Positions 1-11,640 of a DNA stretch of 64,000 nucleotides are shown here, piece by piece (position 1 is the first letter of the stretch; the number at the start of each line of letters is the position of its first letter). The notes under the pieces were generated by a model. That model worked only from the letters and a program-made list of their open reading frames with translations, ran no database searches and had not been told where the DNA came from. Origin of the DNA: Pistacia vera (Eukaryota > Streptophyta > Magnoliopsida > Sapindales > Anacardiaceae); NCBI RefSeq assembly GCF_008641045.1, contig NW_022195833.1:1044389-1108388 (forward strand). The letters are read 5' to 3'. Position numbers and translations under genes: made by a program.

Positions 1-200
1 AAACTAATAAAATAATTATTTTAGATTATGATTTTTTTTTCTTATCTCACATGTTTAATATTATAAATGTGAATTTTTTAATTAAATTAACAATATTTAT
101 TACCTTAATTTTGACTCTTAACATAGACCCTAATCACATGATTTAGAAATAAATTCATGAAAAAACTTAAAAAGAGAGAAAATAAAATAAAGAAAAAAGC

Positions 201-233
201 ATGGCCTTTACACAACAGCTACAACAACAGTAA
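201..233 (+). promoter_or_regulatory. Upstream ORF in the TBC gene leader
   Basis: An ATG followed by nine codons and TAA (peptide MAFTQQLQQQ) ends two bases before the ATG chosen for the TBC gene and is in a different frame. If transcription starts upstream of it, ribosomes would meet this ATG first. The start site of the transcript is not visible, so its presence in the mRNA is inferred. The 200 bases to its left are AT-rich and hold no gene that I can see. Confidence 0.4.
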
Positions 234-235
234 GC

Positions 236-3200
236 ATGAACATTAATCACCAAAACAGCAACACCAGCAAAGAAGAACAAAAACAACAAAATCAAAACCA
301 AAATCAGAAGCAAGATCATCCCGAAAGAGACACCATTTCTGCCTCAACCCTGGATTCCAGATTCAACCAAACCCTCAAGAATGTTCAGGGGTATGTTTAA
401 AAAAGCTTCGTTTTTATAAATTTTATCATAAATTTTCATTATTTTGCATCAGATTTGTGTGCCCATTTGGGGATTAGCTGCAGATCTTGGAAATGGTTCC
501 TGGGTGTTTTGTTTTATTGGTTTTTTAATTGGTTGTTGCGGGTTTTGTTTGGATTTGGGGATTGGTTTTGGTGGGTATGGTAGATCTCTTTAGTTGGGGT
601 TGGTGATCTAGAATTTGAGTGTTATGTGAAATTTTAGGTTTTTATCTTTGAGATGGGTGATATTGTTGGAAATTTGATGTGGGTTTGGTTGGTTTTTGTG
701 AAATTTAGTGAGAGAAGAGTTGTGTGGTTCGTTAGAGTTTGATGAATTCATTGCTTCAAGAGAGAATGTGAGGAGAGGGAACGGAAGATTGAAGATTCAT
801 TTGGATCTAAAATATTTTGAAGTATGATTTTTGTTTTTGTTGTTTAAGCCTAGTGTTATTGTAAATTAGTGGAGTGTGATTTACTTGGGGAATTACAGTA
901 GGTGTATTATGGTTTGATATATGACAGTTATGAATTTGTTATTTATGAAAGTTTACTTGCATATTCTAAATTTGCTGACTTATACCGAGTGCAGTATTGC
1001 AAATAAGTTAGTATGGTCTTAGGTGTCATTTTCTTCTGGAAGTTGCTGCTATTAGCTACAGATTGTAGATATTTTCATTTAATTATCGAAACACGTCAAT
1101 TTTTGTGTAAAGCTGTGATCAGTAAAATTCTTCGTCAGATTGTTAATGGCTTCCTTTAATATGGCTGGCCATTGTCTCCATTGCATGGTAGATAGATTCC
1201 AGCATTTTGCTTATACCAATTGGTAATGACAGGATGATACCGGTATTGGTTGTTTCAAATGATGTTATCTCATATTTAAAGAGTTCACTTAAATGATGCT
1301 TCTATAGCTGTTGTGCTAGCATTTTGTTTTCTGTGTCTTTTTTCTGGAAATATCTGTCTATCATCATCTTCTGGTACAAGCTATAAGATTGCTGTAATTT
1401 GTAACTTGGTTTCTGTATCTTCCTTGTGATTTAGGTTGCTTAAAGGTCGCAGTATTCCTGGTAAAATATTGCTGACCAGAAGGGCAGAGCCTATAGAGGA
1501 CCCAAGCTTACATTCCCCAAGTTTTGGACGGAGCCTCTCACAGAATGACGCTGGGACAAGCGATCACGTGCATGATTCCATAGAAGTATCATTTATGATA
1601 AATATTCCTTTGTTTTTTTTTTTTTTTTTAATCTGACAATTTAAGTATCACTTGAAGTTTAAATATTAAAGGATTTGATTTGCTATTTACTTATCATGCA
1701 GGTAGAAGACCAGGATACAACCAAGCCAAATAATGGAAGTTCTCATAAGTTAAAGTCAACAAATTCAAATATTGAAACTATGTTCAAAGAATCTCAGAAG
1801 TCCAGTATGGGTGCTAGAGCTACAGATTCTGCAAGGGTTATGAAATTTACAAAGGAGCTATCTGGTTCAATGGTCATATTAGGTATCCTGCTATGTAGCT
1901 TCTTGCTTATCTATTGGTATAGAAATTTCGAAAGGAACTGATTTGGTTTTTAATTGAGATTCGGAGCCTTTATTTATTTGTTTATTTTTCCATCTCTCTA
2001 CTGGCTTCGTATTTATACTGTATTCTTTTTTGCTTAATCATTCAGAAAGATTACGAGAGTTAGCTTGGAGTGGTGTACCACCATACATGCGCCCTACTGT
2101 TTGGAGGCTTCTCTTGGTAAGCTTGATGCTCTATTACTTGCATTTAGGAAGTACATTGACCACAGAGTTTGTTTATGATCATTCCTTTGGAAATTCTCTT
2201 ACTGGTAATTTTTTTAAGTGATGTTTTTAAGAAAGTTTTGGACTATAAACTCTTTGATGAACGAACACTTGCACATGTAAAGAACTATGGTGTGGATTTC
2301 TTGTTAATCTTTATGCATAAATTGGTTGCTTTATTCTAACTCTGGTGAGAGAGATCAATTGAAAGATGTGGAAGCTGGTTTGTGCTCATTCTGTGTACCG
2401 TACATATTTTGAGTAGGTATTGGCCTTTTAGTTTATTACTCAACTGAAATTGAGGCTTGATGTGTTGGCTATAGGTCTGCTGTTGTTTCGTTACAATTAA
2501 TTATAGTTCTGTTTTTCTTTTTTAGTTTGGTAGTCATCTATTCCTAAGGAATCATTTTAGGAGCATGCATTCAAGTGATTGTCTTCATCTGAGTACCGGG
2601 ATTTACGTAATCTGGCCTCTTAAGTACCATGAATCATCTTTATTGAATATAGTTTTTTTCCTGTTGAAATTTAAATATGAACTGACAACAGGGATATGCA
2701 CCACCTAATTCAGATAGAAGGGAGGGAGTCCTGAGAAGGAAGCGTAGTGAGTATCTTGACTGTGTTGCTCAGTTTTATGACATTCCAGATACTGAACGTT
2801 CAGATGATGAAATCAACATGCTTCGCCAGGTATTTTGACAGAAACTGCATATTAATCTTGATCTTTTTGTTTAACTTTCGATATGACCTTGACAGTTGTC
2901 ATTACTTTCTTGTTAGATTGCTGTTGATTGTCCAAGAACCGTGCCTGATGTTACTTTCTTTCAGGAAGCACAAGTTCAAAAATCCTTAGAGCGCATTCTT
3001 TATACATGGTTAGACAATATTCTTACCCTTCTAGCCCCAGTTACCCATATCTTTTACATGATGGAATCTGTGCAAGTGAGAGACCGTTTAAATGATTGAA
3101 GTAGCTTGAGATTGAGCTGAATGCAGAAGGAAGAGCTTCTCACTTTTTATTGAATATTCAATCAATTGAATCCTGAATTTTATGAAAAAGTTCCAGCTCT

Positions 3201-5910
3201 ATGCTTGGTTTTTTCTTATTTCTGTACCTAGGCATGTATGTAGACTAGTGTCATCACACTAGCAGTTGAGACAAGCGCATGATCCAGAATTGATATGTGT
3301 TCAACATGATATTGCTCAATCTGATCTATTTTTTCTGAAATCAAATCCTGCAATGAATTTAGGATGAGCAAATTAAACTTAAAAGTTTGGTAGAGTCAAC
3401 CGTTAGACTAACTTTTAAACATGGTTCTGATTCTTATTTGTCATCTAACGACTGCTAGATGGATGACCTTTCTGTGCTGTTGTAAGTTATGCAAATATAT
3501 ATTACAGTGACCTGAGAACCCCTTCCATAATTCTGCTTAATTTCCAGATTATGTGCATTCCAATTCTTATTTGCCAATAGATTATGCTACTGTTACTTAA
3601 TAGTCTTCCTAATTTTTGGTATTGGTAATTCTTATTCTGAATATTTTAGTGGGAAATTTTTTTTCACTTGGTGTTTCCTTACACCATTTTATTGGCAGAT
3701 CAAAACTTTTTGTCATGTGTAAAAATTCTATTTTCTTTCCAGGGCTATTCGGCATCCTGCAAGTGGGTATGTTCAGGGGATAAATGATCTTGTTACCCCT
3801 TTTCTTGTTGCTTTCCTTTCGGAATATTTGGAAGGGAGTGTGGATAATTGGTCGATCTCAGATATTCCACCAGAAAAAATCTCTGACATAGAGGCTGATT
3901 GCTATTGGTGCCTATCAAAATTGCTTGATGGTATGCAAGATCATTACACATTTGCTCAACCAGGAATCCAGAGGCTTGTGTTTAAGCTGAAGGAATTGGT
4001 TCGCAGGATTGATGGTAAAACCATTTTCTGGCATTTTCTTCTTTTAAATTATGCTACTTCTAATGAGCCAAGTCACATTTTGCTTTTGCAAGTAAATTAA
4101 ATCTGCCAAATAGTTCTCAAATTTTTATATTTCAATAATTTGGTTGGTGGTCCTTTGGAACTTCATTATTATGGTGGCTTCTAAAATACTTGTCCCTAGA
4201 GCTCTTTGACCCAAAAGTGATAGGAACCCACTCCAATAACTCAACAATTTGGACTGGGTCATGGGTCTTTTATGGACTTGGGTAGAACTCTCTTTGGAAA
4301 ACCGGCTTGCCAAGGGAGGGTGCCCAAGCCTATATAACCCACATGCCCACCATTTTTCCTTTCAATGTGGGATCCTAACATTCCACCACGCTTCCGCAAC
4401 CGACGTCCACGTCGGCCTCTTTACCCCCGTCGGCCTCTTTACCCCTTGGGTGACTACGCGGATCTCCTTTCCCTTGGGCCTCCATGTCTTTTCTCAGGGT
4501 AGCAGCCCGGGCCCAAGGTCAGTCTGCCACGTATGCGTTGCCACATAGGCGCAGGATCATGCTCTGGTACCAATTGATAGGAACCCACTCCAATAACTCA
4601 ACAATTTGGACTAGGCCATGGGTCTTTTATGGGCCTGGGTAAAACTCTCTTTGGAAAACCGGCTTACCAAGGGAGGGTGCCCAAGCCTATATAACCCACA
4701 TGCCCACCATTTTTCCTTTCAATGTGGGATCCTAACAAAAAGCTACTGCCTCGTCCTCTCTCCCTCCCCCTCGCCTACCTAGATTTTCTGTAACAAATAA
4801 TGATGTCCTATTGTTTAGGTTGATAATAGCAATAATGTTCAATTTTTTTTTTTTTAAATATTATTTTAAAAACATAAGAGGGTAATTTTTGTAATAAATT
4901 TGAGGGCTTCAATTAGAAAGAAATAATTTGAATGCTATCAAAATAGCTATCTCGGTCATTAGCTTAAGTTTTTTGTGTTAGATGGAGCTCAGCACAACAC
5001 GCCAGCAGAATGGCTTTTCTACTTCAAGCTGCATTAAGCATTTTCTCATTTTTCTTGGATACTTGTGTGTGTGTGTACAAGGTTTTTAGTTTTAATTTTT
5101 TTCTTCAAATACAGTGTTCTCTGTCCTATTAACTTGTCTAATGTTGAACCAGAACCTGTTTCAAGACACATTGAAGAGCAGGGGCTTGAATTTCTTCAAT
5201 TTGCTTTCCGCTGGTTTAACTGTCTGTTAATTCGTGAGGTATGTTTTCAGCATGCTTAACCTGTGCACTGAACTAATGCCATTTCCTTCATTTCTAATAT
5301 TTATTTGTCATTAATAAAATAGCCCAAACCTCTATTCACTATAACCTGTTAACTTGCAACTAAGGAAGAGTTAATTTGAGATTCAGTTATGTTCTTGCTT
5401 TTTCATTTAATTGGGAAGCTGATAACTTGTTTGTTTTATTAGATCCCATTTCATCTTGTTACTCGATTGTGGGACACATATCTTGCTGAAGGAGATGCAT
5501 TGCCTGATTTCCTTGTATACATATTTGCCAGTTTTCTTTTAACGGTGAGGGACTTTGCTTTGCATTGGTATAATTTGCGCAATTTTACTTTCAAATGAAT
5601 TACTGGTAATGATCTCTCTTTCAAAATGAGTGAATATTTTATAACCCACATAAATTTGTATACGCCCTTCTGAGATGAGATACATTTCTGTCATAGAAAT
5701 ATCAAACATCAAATACCTAAGCATATTCTTTCATTATCTATTTTACAGTGGTCGGATAAGCTTCAGAAGCTGGACTTCCAGGAGATGGTAATGTTCCTGC
5801 AACACCTTCCGACGAACAATTGGACGCACCAAGAGCTTGAGATGGTACTATCCAGAGCATACATGTGGCACAGTATGTTCAATAGCTCTCCTAGCCACCT
5901 AGCTAGCTGA
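236..5910 (+). CDS. TBC-domain Rab GTPase-activating protein (TBC1D22/Gyp1 type)
   Basis: Spliced gene. Coding exons: 236-390, 1435-1585, 1702-1882, 2046-2116, 2692-2829, 2917-3008, 3743-4014, 5153-5238, 5443-5544, 5749-5910. All junctions are GT..AG; the exons sum to 1410 nt, an exact reading frame of 469 residues. The first ~160 residues are polar, Gln/Asn-rich and probably disordered. The TBC domain begins at exon 4 (ELAWSGVPPYMRPTVWRLLL). Both catalytic fingers are present: the IxxDxxR arginine finger (IAVDCPRT, Arg239) and the glutamine finger (GYVQG, Gln274). In this family these two residues complete GTP hydrolysis on Rab proteins, switching off vesicle-traffic Rabs at Golgi or endosomal membranes; the Rab partner cannot be read from sequence. 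The protein ends SPSHLAS. The ATG follows a 10-codon upstream ORF. A 520-bp TRIM element lies in the seventh intron. The gene looks intact and functional. Confidence 0.93.
4218..4380 (-). repeat. TRIM LTR (3' LTR in element orientation)
   Basis: 163 bp with TG..CA ends. It contains a TATA-like motif (TATATAGG read on the minus strand) and matches 4575-4737 except at six transition sites. Confidence 0.85.
4561..4572 (-). other. TRIM primer-binding site
   Basis: Read on the minus strand this is TGGTACCAGAGC, one base from TGGTATCAGAGC, the sequence complementary to the 3' end of plant initiator tRNA-Met. It begins two bases inside the LTR, as expected for a PBS. Confidence 0.75.
4575..4737 (-). 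repeat. TRIM LTR (5' LTR in element orientation)
   Basis: Second 163-bp copy of the terminal repeat, next to the primer-binding site at 4561-4572. The outer flank is the AAAAG target duplication. Confidence 0.85.
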
Positions 5911-6460
5911 AGAGGAACTATTAACGACATTCTGAATTTTGGTTTCCTTCTTCCCCTTTCAACAATTTTTTTTTTACTTTCTTTTCGTTGTAATATTTAT
6001 TTGTTCCTCGACGTGGTTTGTTACCTGCGAGTGTATGATTTCTCTAATTTTAGTAGAAAGAGGCCAAACAATGTTCTCATTTCTGTTGTCAAAGTGGCCT
6101 GTATTATATGTATTGTCAGGCATTCCTTTGTATATCTACCTGATGAAAGCAAAAGAAGAGGATTACTTATTTCTTTTCATATAAGTCGTGTTCCAAGTAC
6201 AATAAATTGAAACTTAGGGCAACATTATTGTAAGCTTTATACCAACTCCTTTTTTGTATAATGTGGGCAAGTTCTATTTGATCTTATTATGCATGGATGC
6301 AATCCTTTATAAAGTGACAATTTGAAATAGTCGCCTGTCGCTTATCAAATTATTCGATATTATATTACTGAAACCAATTCACTCCAATTTTATATAATCC
6401 TCTAGAAATTTTATTATGATTGTTGTGCTATAAAACTGATGCAATCACACAATAAATATG
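5911..6460. other. 3' flank of the TBC gene
   Basis: T-rich sequence after the stop codon, probably holding the 3' UTR and poly(A) site. Short open frames here have no recognisable family and no splice context. Confidence 0.5.
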
Positions 6461-7003
6461 TACCCCTAGCTTGGTACTCGGGGTTTGGGTAGGAACTGGC
6501 CATCAACAGGTAGGTTTTGGTTTCAAACTTTTGAAGCTGACATTGTGCGGTTCCGGTTCTTGCAATCACGAACTAGAATAATTAAGAATTGAAATCGAAA
6601 CTAGGAACTGAGACTAATACGAAATAACATTAAAGAGTGGAATGTGTAATTTTAATTTTGGAGTTTGTAATTTGAAATTTTTGATTTTTCAACAGATTAT
6701 TGTAATTTGTAATATGAAATTCTTAATTTCCATAAAGTTGAATTGGAGGTGGAAGGCCTGAAGGCTTTATAATGTATTTATAATTTTATTTTTTGTCAAC
6801 AAGTGTTCGATGGGGGTGTATTTGTAAGTTTTTAAGGGTTTTTTTTGTCATTTTATAAACTTTTGGGGGGTATGTAATTTTCCCGAGTACCCGGAATTAA
6901 AACTGTTGTTGTAGGTTCCAATTCTGGGCATCCATTGGTTTCGGTTTTGATTCTTTCAAAAAATGTAAAGTACCCGAAACCGAATACTCCTAAAGCTAGG
7001 TGC
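6461..7003. mobile_element. Putative MITE-like inverted-repeat element
   Basis: The left end (CCCCTAGCTTGGTACTCGGGG) and the reverse complement of the right end (CACCTAGCTTTAGGAGTATTCGG region) are imperfect inverted repeats about 30 bp long. The inside is AT-rich and non-coding and carries further imperfectly mirrored GGTTC/CCGAA-type segments. I could not define a target duplication, so the superfamily is open and the exact ends are approximate. Confidence 0.4.
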
Positions 7004-7784
7004 TTGTGGAGAATTGCTTCAACATTGGTACATTAGATTGTTCAATGGTATCAGATACGTTACCATATCAATTTGGTAAGATACATCGGAAGAAAATTTT
7101 AGAACATTATTTAGAATGTGTAACCTCACTCTGGAAATAATAAACTCCATTGAAAATAGAGTTATACTACTGATCTACAAACTTCACCTGAATTTAGTTC
7201 GCCTTATATCTAATAGATATACAAGTTAATGATGGAGAGAAGATCTTTAGTTATGCTGAACTCTGAATCATTACAACTAAAACAATGGTGCTTCAACATG
7301 TTGAATGGCCTCTTCATAATATTTCTTCAAGAGAAGTGCAAATGTCTAACGAGTGTTGTAGCTTGTATGAAGTACAAAAGCCAGCTCTATGTTTGCTTCA
7401 TGCACAGGAGGTCTTCAAACAATATCAACTACTCTCTTTCGCTGGCACATCAAGAGCCAAAGTCAGATATTTCTATAAGCTAAAATTCCATGCAATAATG
7501 AAAAATATCTTAGACTAGAAGAAATATGGCTCCATATATAAACACGAATCAAAAAGTGATCTATATCAACCGTCATCATTAGTGTAAGAACACAAATGTA
7601 GTGTGCAATAGTGAATCTCAAAATTTTCTTCATTTATTTGCCCAAAACACCAATAATATGTATCCATCTGAAGATCAACCCAAAGAGATAATTTTGTTCA
7701 ACTAAAACCATGCGGATAAATTTCCAATATCATAGTTCCATTAACCCCAGAAGAAACAATCTGCAAACTTAATCGGTTTTTGTT
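7004..7784. other. Intergenic spacer between convergent genes
   Basis: AT-rich sequence with short open frames on both strands but no recognisable protein. The left part is MITE flank. The right part probably holds the 3' UTR of the minus-strand PPR gene. Confidence 0.4.
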
Positions 7785-7946
7785 TTAACTCCTCTAAGAA
7801 GAAAAATTCTACACATCCCAGAGTTCTTTTTTCATGATATTCTCAAGAAAGAAAAGGGAGTTGCTGTTAAAGCCTAACCAAAAGAGCCATACAGGCAAGG
7901 ACTCTTCCCATATTTCAGGCATGCATATGAGATGCGCATCCTTAAT

Positions 7947-9789
7947 TTACATTAGAACATACAATTTAGTACAGATAAAAGGACACTGCCCAAAAATGTG
8001 TAAACATGGATATCTTACATGTTTCCGAGCAACTGTTTCAAGGAATTTCTCAGGATAATCAACATATTGAGCACATTCTTTCCTTACAGTCGCTGCCAGC
8101 TCTTCTTCTCCAGCATTGTCAAGATTCCTGATCAAAATTGTCAATGTTAATTTATCTGGAGCACAGCTTGATGCCTTCATTGCTCCATAATTCTCCATTG
8201 CCTTGTCTATCATGCCCACTTGCAGATACGCTCCAATCATTTCGTTATAAGCCCTTGTGTCAGGTTCCAAACCTTCTTTTTCGAGTTCACAAAAAAGCTC
8301 TTCAGCACTTGTTATTAGTTCGTTCTTTCCCAACATTTGAATCATGTCACAGTATAAAGACAGATCTGGCTTATACCACTCTTCTTTCCGCACAAAATGG
8401 AAGACCTAAAACCTGATCTCATTTCAGATATAGTATAAAATAGAAAGAACATATGCATTCAATTGAAAAATAAATTGGCAATTAAAGAAAAGGAGTGTGA
8501 AAAGTAAAACACAACTAATATTAGCTTTCATCAATGGACATGAATTTTTTTTTCCCGTTTTTGATAACCACCCCAATTTTTCTTATCAGTCTACTGCATT
8601 CGAAAATGAGAACTACTATTGCCACATCCTACTACACTAGGCAAGATTACCTAGACACAATTTCTGAAAGTAAAAAGTGAGAACTAATCAACTCATGTTG
8701 TGATACTTTAAGAGCATTCAAACTCTTGTCCAGATCAAAGAACTAGTCTGGTTTAGGGTCAAAGAGTTATTACTTCTGCAAATCTTTAAGCTTAAAATCA
8801 CACAGATGCAAGTTGAAACCATCATCCCCAGAAAAACTGAGGAGGTACTCATTTTTCTATTTAATACACTGACAAAATAACTGATTAGCAAACATAAACA
8901 AAATTAAATATCATGAAAACTGATTAGCAAAGTGATCTCGTAAAAAGAAAAAGATTGAAAGATAAACTTGAATCTCTCCACATCAATTTCATTTGCTGAT
9001 GAATAAGCCCAATGTCCAATAAAAAATTAGTTCAAGTAATTCATATAGGAACATAATTTTTCTGGAAAGCCTTCTAACGTATAAAATTTGAGTAGCAAAA
9101 CTACTCTCAAAAAGTTCATTCACTCAACTCTACAAAAGGAAGCTACACTAAAATCAATTTCAACATTGAAAAGTATAATGGTTAAATCATTCTACAATAA
9201 TGTGAAGATATGGACAGCATTTTCCATATTAAAACACAAATTTCAATATTATACTACAGAAATTCACCATACTTGGAAAATTAATAATCTGAAAACATCA
9301 CCAAGAATCAGAAAAACAGTGAGACACTGTCTCCAAAATGCAAAATTATGCTCACGTGCTCACTTGAAGCAATTTAAAACTATCAAACAAACACAAATCC
9401 CAAACAAGAAATTCAAAAAAGAAATATTTAAATAAACAATATTAACATAAATATTCATATACCTTGAGGGCTAACTCTAATTCATTTTGTCTCTGCAACT
9501 CAGTCAAAGTGTCCAACAAGTCAGTTTTGAGAAGCCTGGAGACTCTGCCATGAAAAACCTCTTCAAGTTTTGAACTTGACTTGGCAAGTTTCATGGCATG
9601 GACGGCCTGGATGGCTTCTGTTGACAAAATTCTAGACTGCCTTACGGGCTTTCTGCTTCCATCTCTTAACCCACAAGTTATTGTTAAAGTCCCAATCTTT
9701 TTGTTCACAGGAAGTGAAATACATGGCTTTTTCTGGAACCCCAGTTGAGAGAAAGGGAGTTTGATACTGCCCATTAGAGCTGATTTCAT
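7947..9789 (-). CDS. Short PPR protein, THA8-like, probably organellar
   Basis: Two clear coding exons on the minus strand: 9789-9463 (109 codons, phase 0) and 8405-7947 (152 codons plus stop), with a 1,057-bp GT..AG intron between. Exon 1 starts MKSALMGSIKLPFSQLGFQ, a Ser/Lys-rich, acid-poor leader like a chloroplast transit peptide, then ends in a helical stretch (LTELQRQNELELALK). Exon 2 holds two or three pentatricopeptide repeats, including PDLSLYCDMIQMLGKNELI and PDTRAYNEMIGAYLQVGMID. PPR proteins bind organellar RNA; THA8 and relatives are short members that help chloroplast group II intron splicing, so a role in organelle RNA processing is inferred. The 3' end is ambiguous: AAACAT|GTAAGA at 8019/8018 is a good donor, and an acceptor at 7794 would add Arg-Ser-stop (7793-7785) for a 240-residue protein instead of 261. 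Confidence 0.85.
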
Positions 9790-10853
9790 GGAGGCAGTGG
9801 AGAGAAACCGGAGAGAGAGACTAGAGAGAGGAGGATGAAGAGATGCGAGCCTTAAGTAGCTCCTTAGAAGTTGTTAATTATCATCGACATCCCCCCTAAG
9901 TTTTTATGAGGATAAATTCACTTAGACCCCTATATTTTATCATTTTAATAATTTACCCATATGACTTGTAGGCAATGGCTTAGAAAATTGGTAATGGATT
10001 TTTTAAATAAACAATTTTCTTTTATATTTTTAATTACTCCTTAAAAAATTGATTAAATTATCCCAGACCCAGAGTGATGTTACATATATTTGATTAAAAC
10101 CCACATTTAAAAAAATCCTATTAAAATTTTTAAAATAATCTAAATATCTAAATAAATTCCATATATTTCCAAAATTACCCTCTTAGTGATATTTTAACTA
10201 TTTATCACATATTTTATTAAACCTTGAATTTATATAAATTTGGATAATAATCACTACATTCTTCTGTTCCATGAGATCTTGTTTTGATATTAAATCACTT
10301 ATAAAAATAAAAAATCAATTATTTTGAACTTTTTCGTCCCTAACCTCAAGGATTCTCTTTTGACCCTAATGTTTCGGTAACTAATATTTTAATCCAGACT
10401 AGTAAAGATTGTGTATGAACGAACATAAATAACCCAAACTTTTTTGATAAAAATATTACCAATTATTGTTATATGTATTTTTAGTTATTATAAATTACTT
10501 ATAAATATTTTTAATCATTATAAATTACTTATAAGATATGATTATAAGTAATTTATATTAACTAAAAAATATTTTTTAATAAAGAAAAGTTTAAAAAAAA
10601 AAAACACACTAATTATATCATAACTTCACAAAATTAAGTGTATAACAGAATGAATCTAGCATAACAATTGAAAATTATATTACTTAAAATTTAAGAACTG
10701 AAATAGGAAGTGACCATTTATAGAAAAATTATTAAATATTTTATTTATTGTCTCTTTATTTTCAATGATTTTTAAAAGATTCACTAATATAAGAGAAAGT
10801 CTATAATACTACGATGATATTGCATGCCAGTTAATTTATTATAATTAATAACT
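9790..10853. other. Promoter region and AT-rich spacer
   Basis: The first ~60 bases hold a GA-rich leader of the minus-strand PPR gene. The rest is AT-rich. It includes short direct repeats around TAATTATAAATTACTTATAA near 10,480-10,560 and no supported gene. Confidence 0.45.
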
Positions 10854-10858
10854 ACTAA

Positions 10859-11458
10859 TGTTATGCCCAAAAACCAGGGCTCGTGTAAGCATAAATCAGT
10901 AGAAACCAATTAAAATTTAGGAAGGTTTTCTACCATCTGGATGCAGCCACGTCCCGCAAGGACTAGAGGGGTAAGGCCATCGTTAGTGAGGCAGGTGAAT
11001 GCCAGACTTATGAGTGGTTGGGAATTGTCTATATGCTGAAGCTTACGCGATTTAAGGATATATCTCGTGTAGACAACGAATGGGAAGCGGGTTAGGAATT
11101 GTACCACACCTGCCCGCAAGCAGAATCATGATTACCAACTTGAGTCCTCCAACTATAAATATAGGACTCTCCTCTGTTTTACAACATTGGCTCATCCACT
11201 TCTCTCCCTCTCTCTCTCTGTCTCTCTCTCTCTACATTTATTTTACTATTGTAATTCAGCTCGTCGAGTGCAACCTGAATGTAATCAACCATTAACATAA
11301 TCACAGTGGACGTAGGATTCGCCTTAGAGCATCCGAACTACTTTAAAAATTGATACCTGCTCAACATCTCTTTTTATACTTTCATACCACATGTGACTTT
11401 TGAGTCCGCTTAGCATTTCACACGCATGAATAGTTGGTGTCAAAATTAAGCATCAACA
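10859..11458 (+). repeat. 5' LTR of the Ty3/gypsy element
   Basis: 600 bp, TG..CA. It contains a TATAAATATAGG-like promoter segment near 11153 and a (CT)n tract at 11205-11233 that is shorter in the 3' LTR, which explains most of the length difference. Confidence 0.88.
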
Positions 11459-11460
11459 AT

Positions 11461-11478
11461 TTGACGCTAGAAGGAGGG
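11461..11478 (+). other. Probable primer-binding site
   Basis: TTGACGCTAGAAGGAGGG begins two bases after the 5' LTR, the position of a PBS. I cannot assign the priming tRNA from memory. Confidence 0.4.
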
Positions 11479-11640
11479 CGTGATTTAGTATCCGCTCTTC
11501 ATCAGAAACCTCTGACCGATCCTATCCACCAGCTAATGGCTCGCGGTTTCTAAATTGAGTGAACCAATATCGACAATGAGGAAATCCCCCAAGTACAGAA
11601 TCACACTTCTCCTGAAGGGCTGTCAGTCCAACAGAGTATC

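Larger units (their letters stand above)
4218..4737 (-). mobile_element. TRIM (terminal-repeat retrotransposon in miniature)
   Basis: Two 163-bp direct repeats (4218-4380, 4575-4737) flank 194 bp with no coding capacity. On the minus strand each repeat begins TGTTAGG and ends CTATCA, i.e. TG..CA. The element is bounded by AAAAG on both sides (4213-4217, 4738-4742), a 5-bp target duplication. A tRNA-iMet-type primer site lies next to the right repeat, giving minus-strand orientation. The repeats differ at six positions, all transitions (~96% identity), so the insertion is not very recent. It sits in the seventh intron of the TBC gene, opposite to its transcription. No 5S-rRNA-like segment was seen, so it is not of the Cassandra type. 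Movement would need enzymes supplied in trans. Confidence 0.88.

Noticed and set aside
4249..4548. 99-codon frame within the TBC intron
   Set aside because: Lies wholly in the TRIM element LTR and internal region. TRIMs do not encode proteins.
4218..4737. Cassandra-type TRIM
   Set aside because: Cassandra LTRs carry a 5S-rRNA-like promoter segment. No such sequence is in these LTRs.
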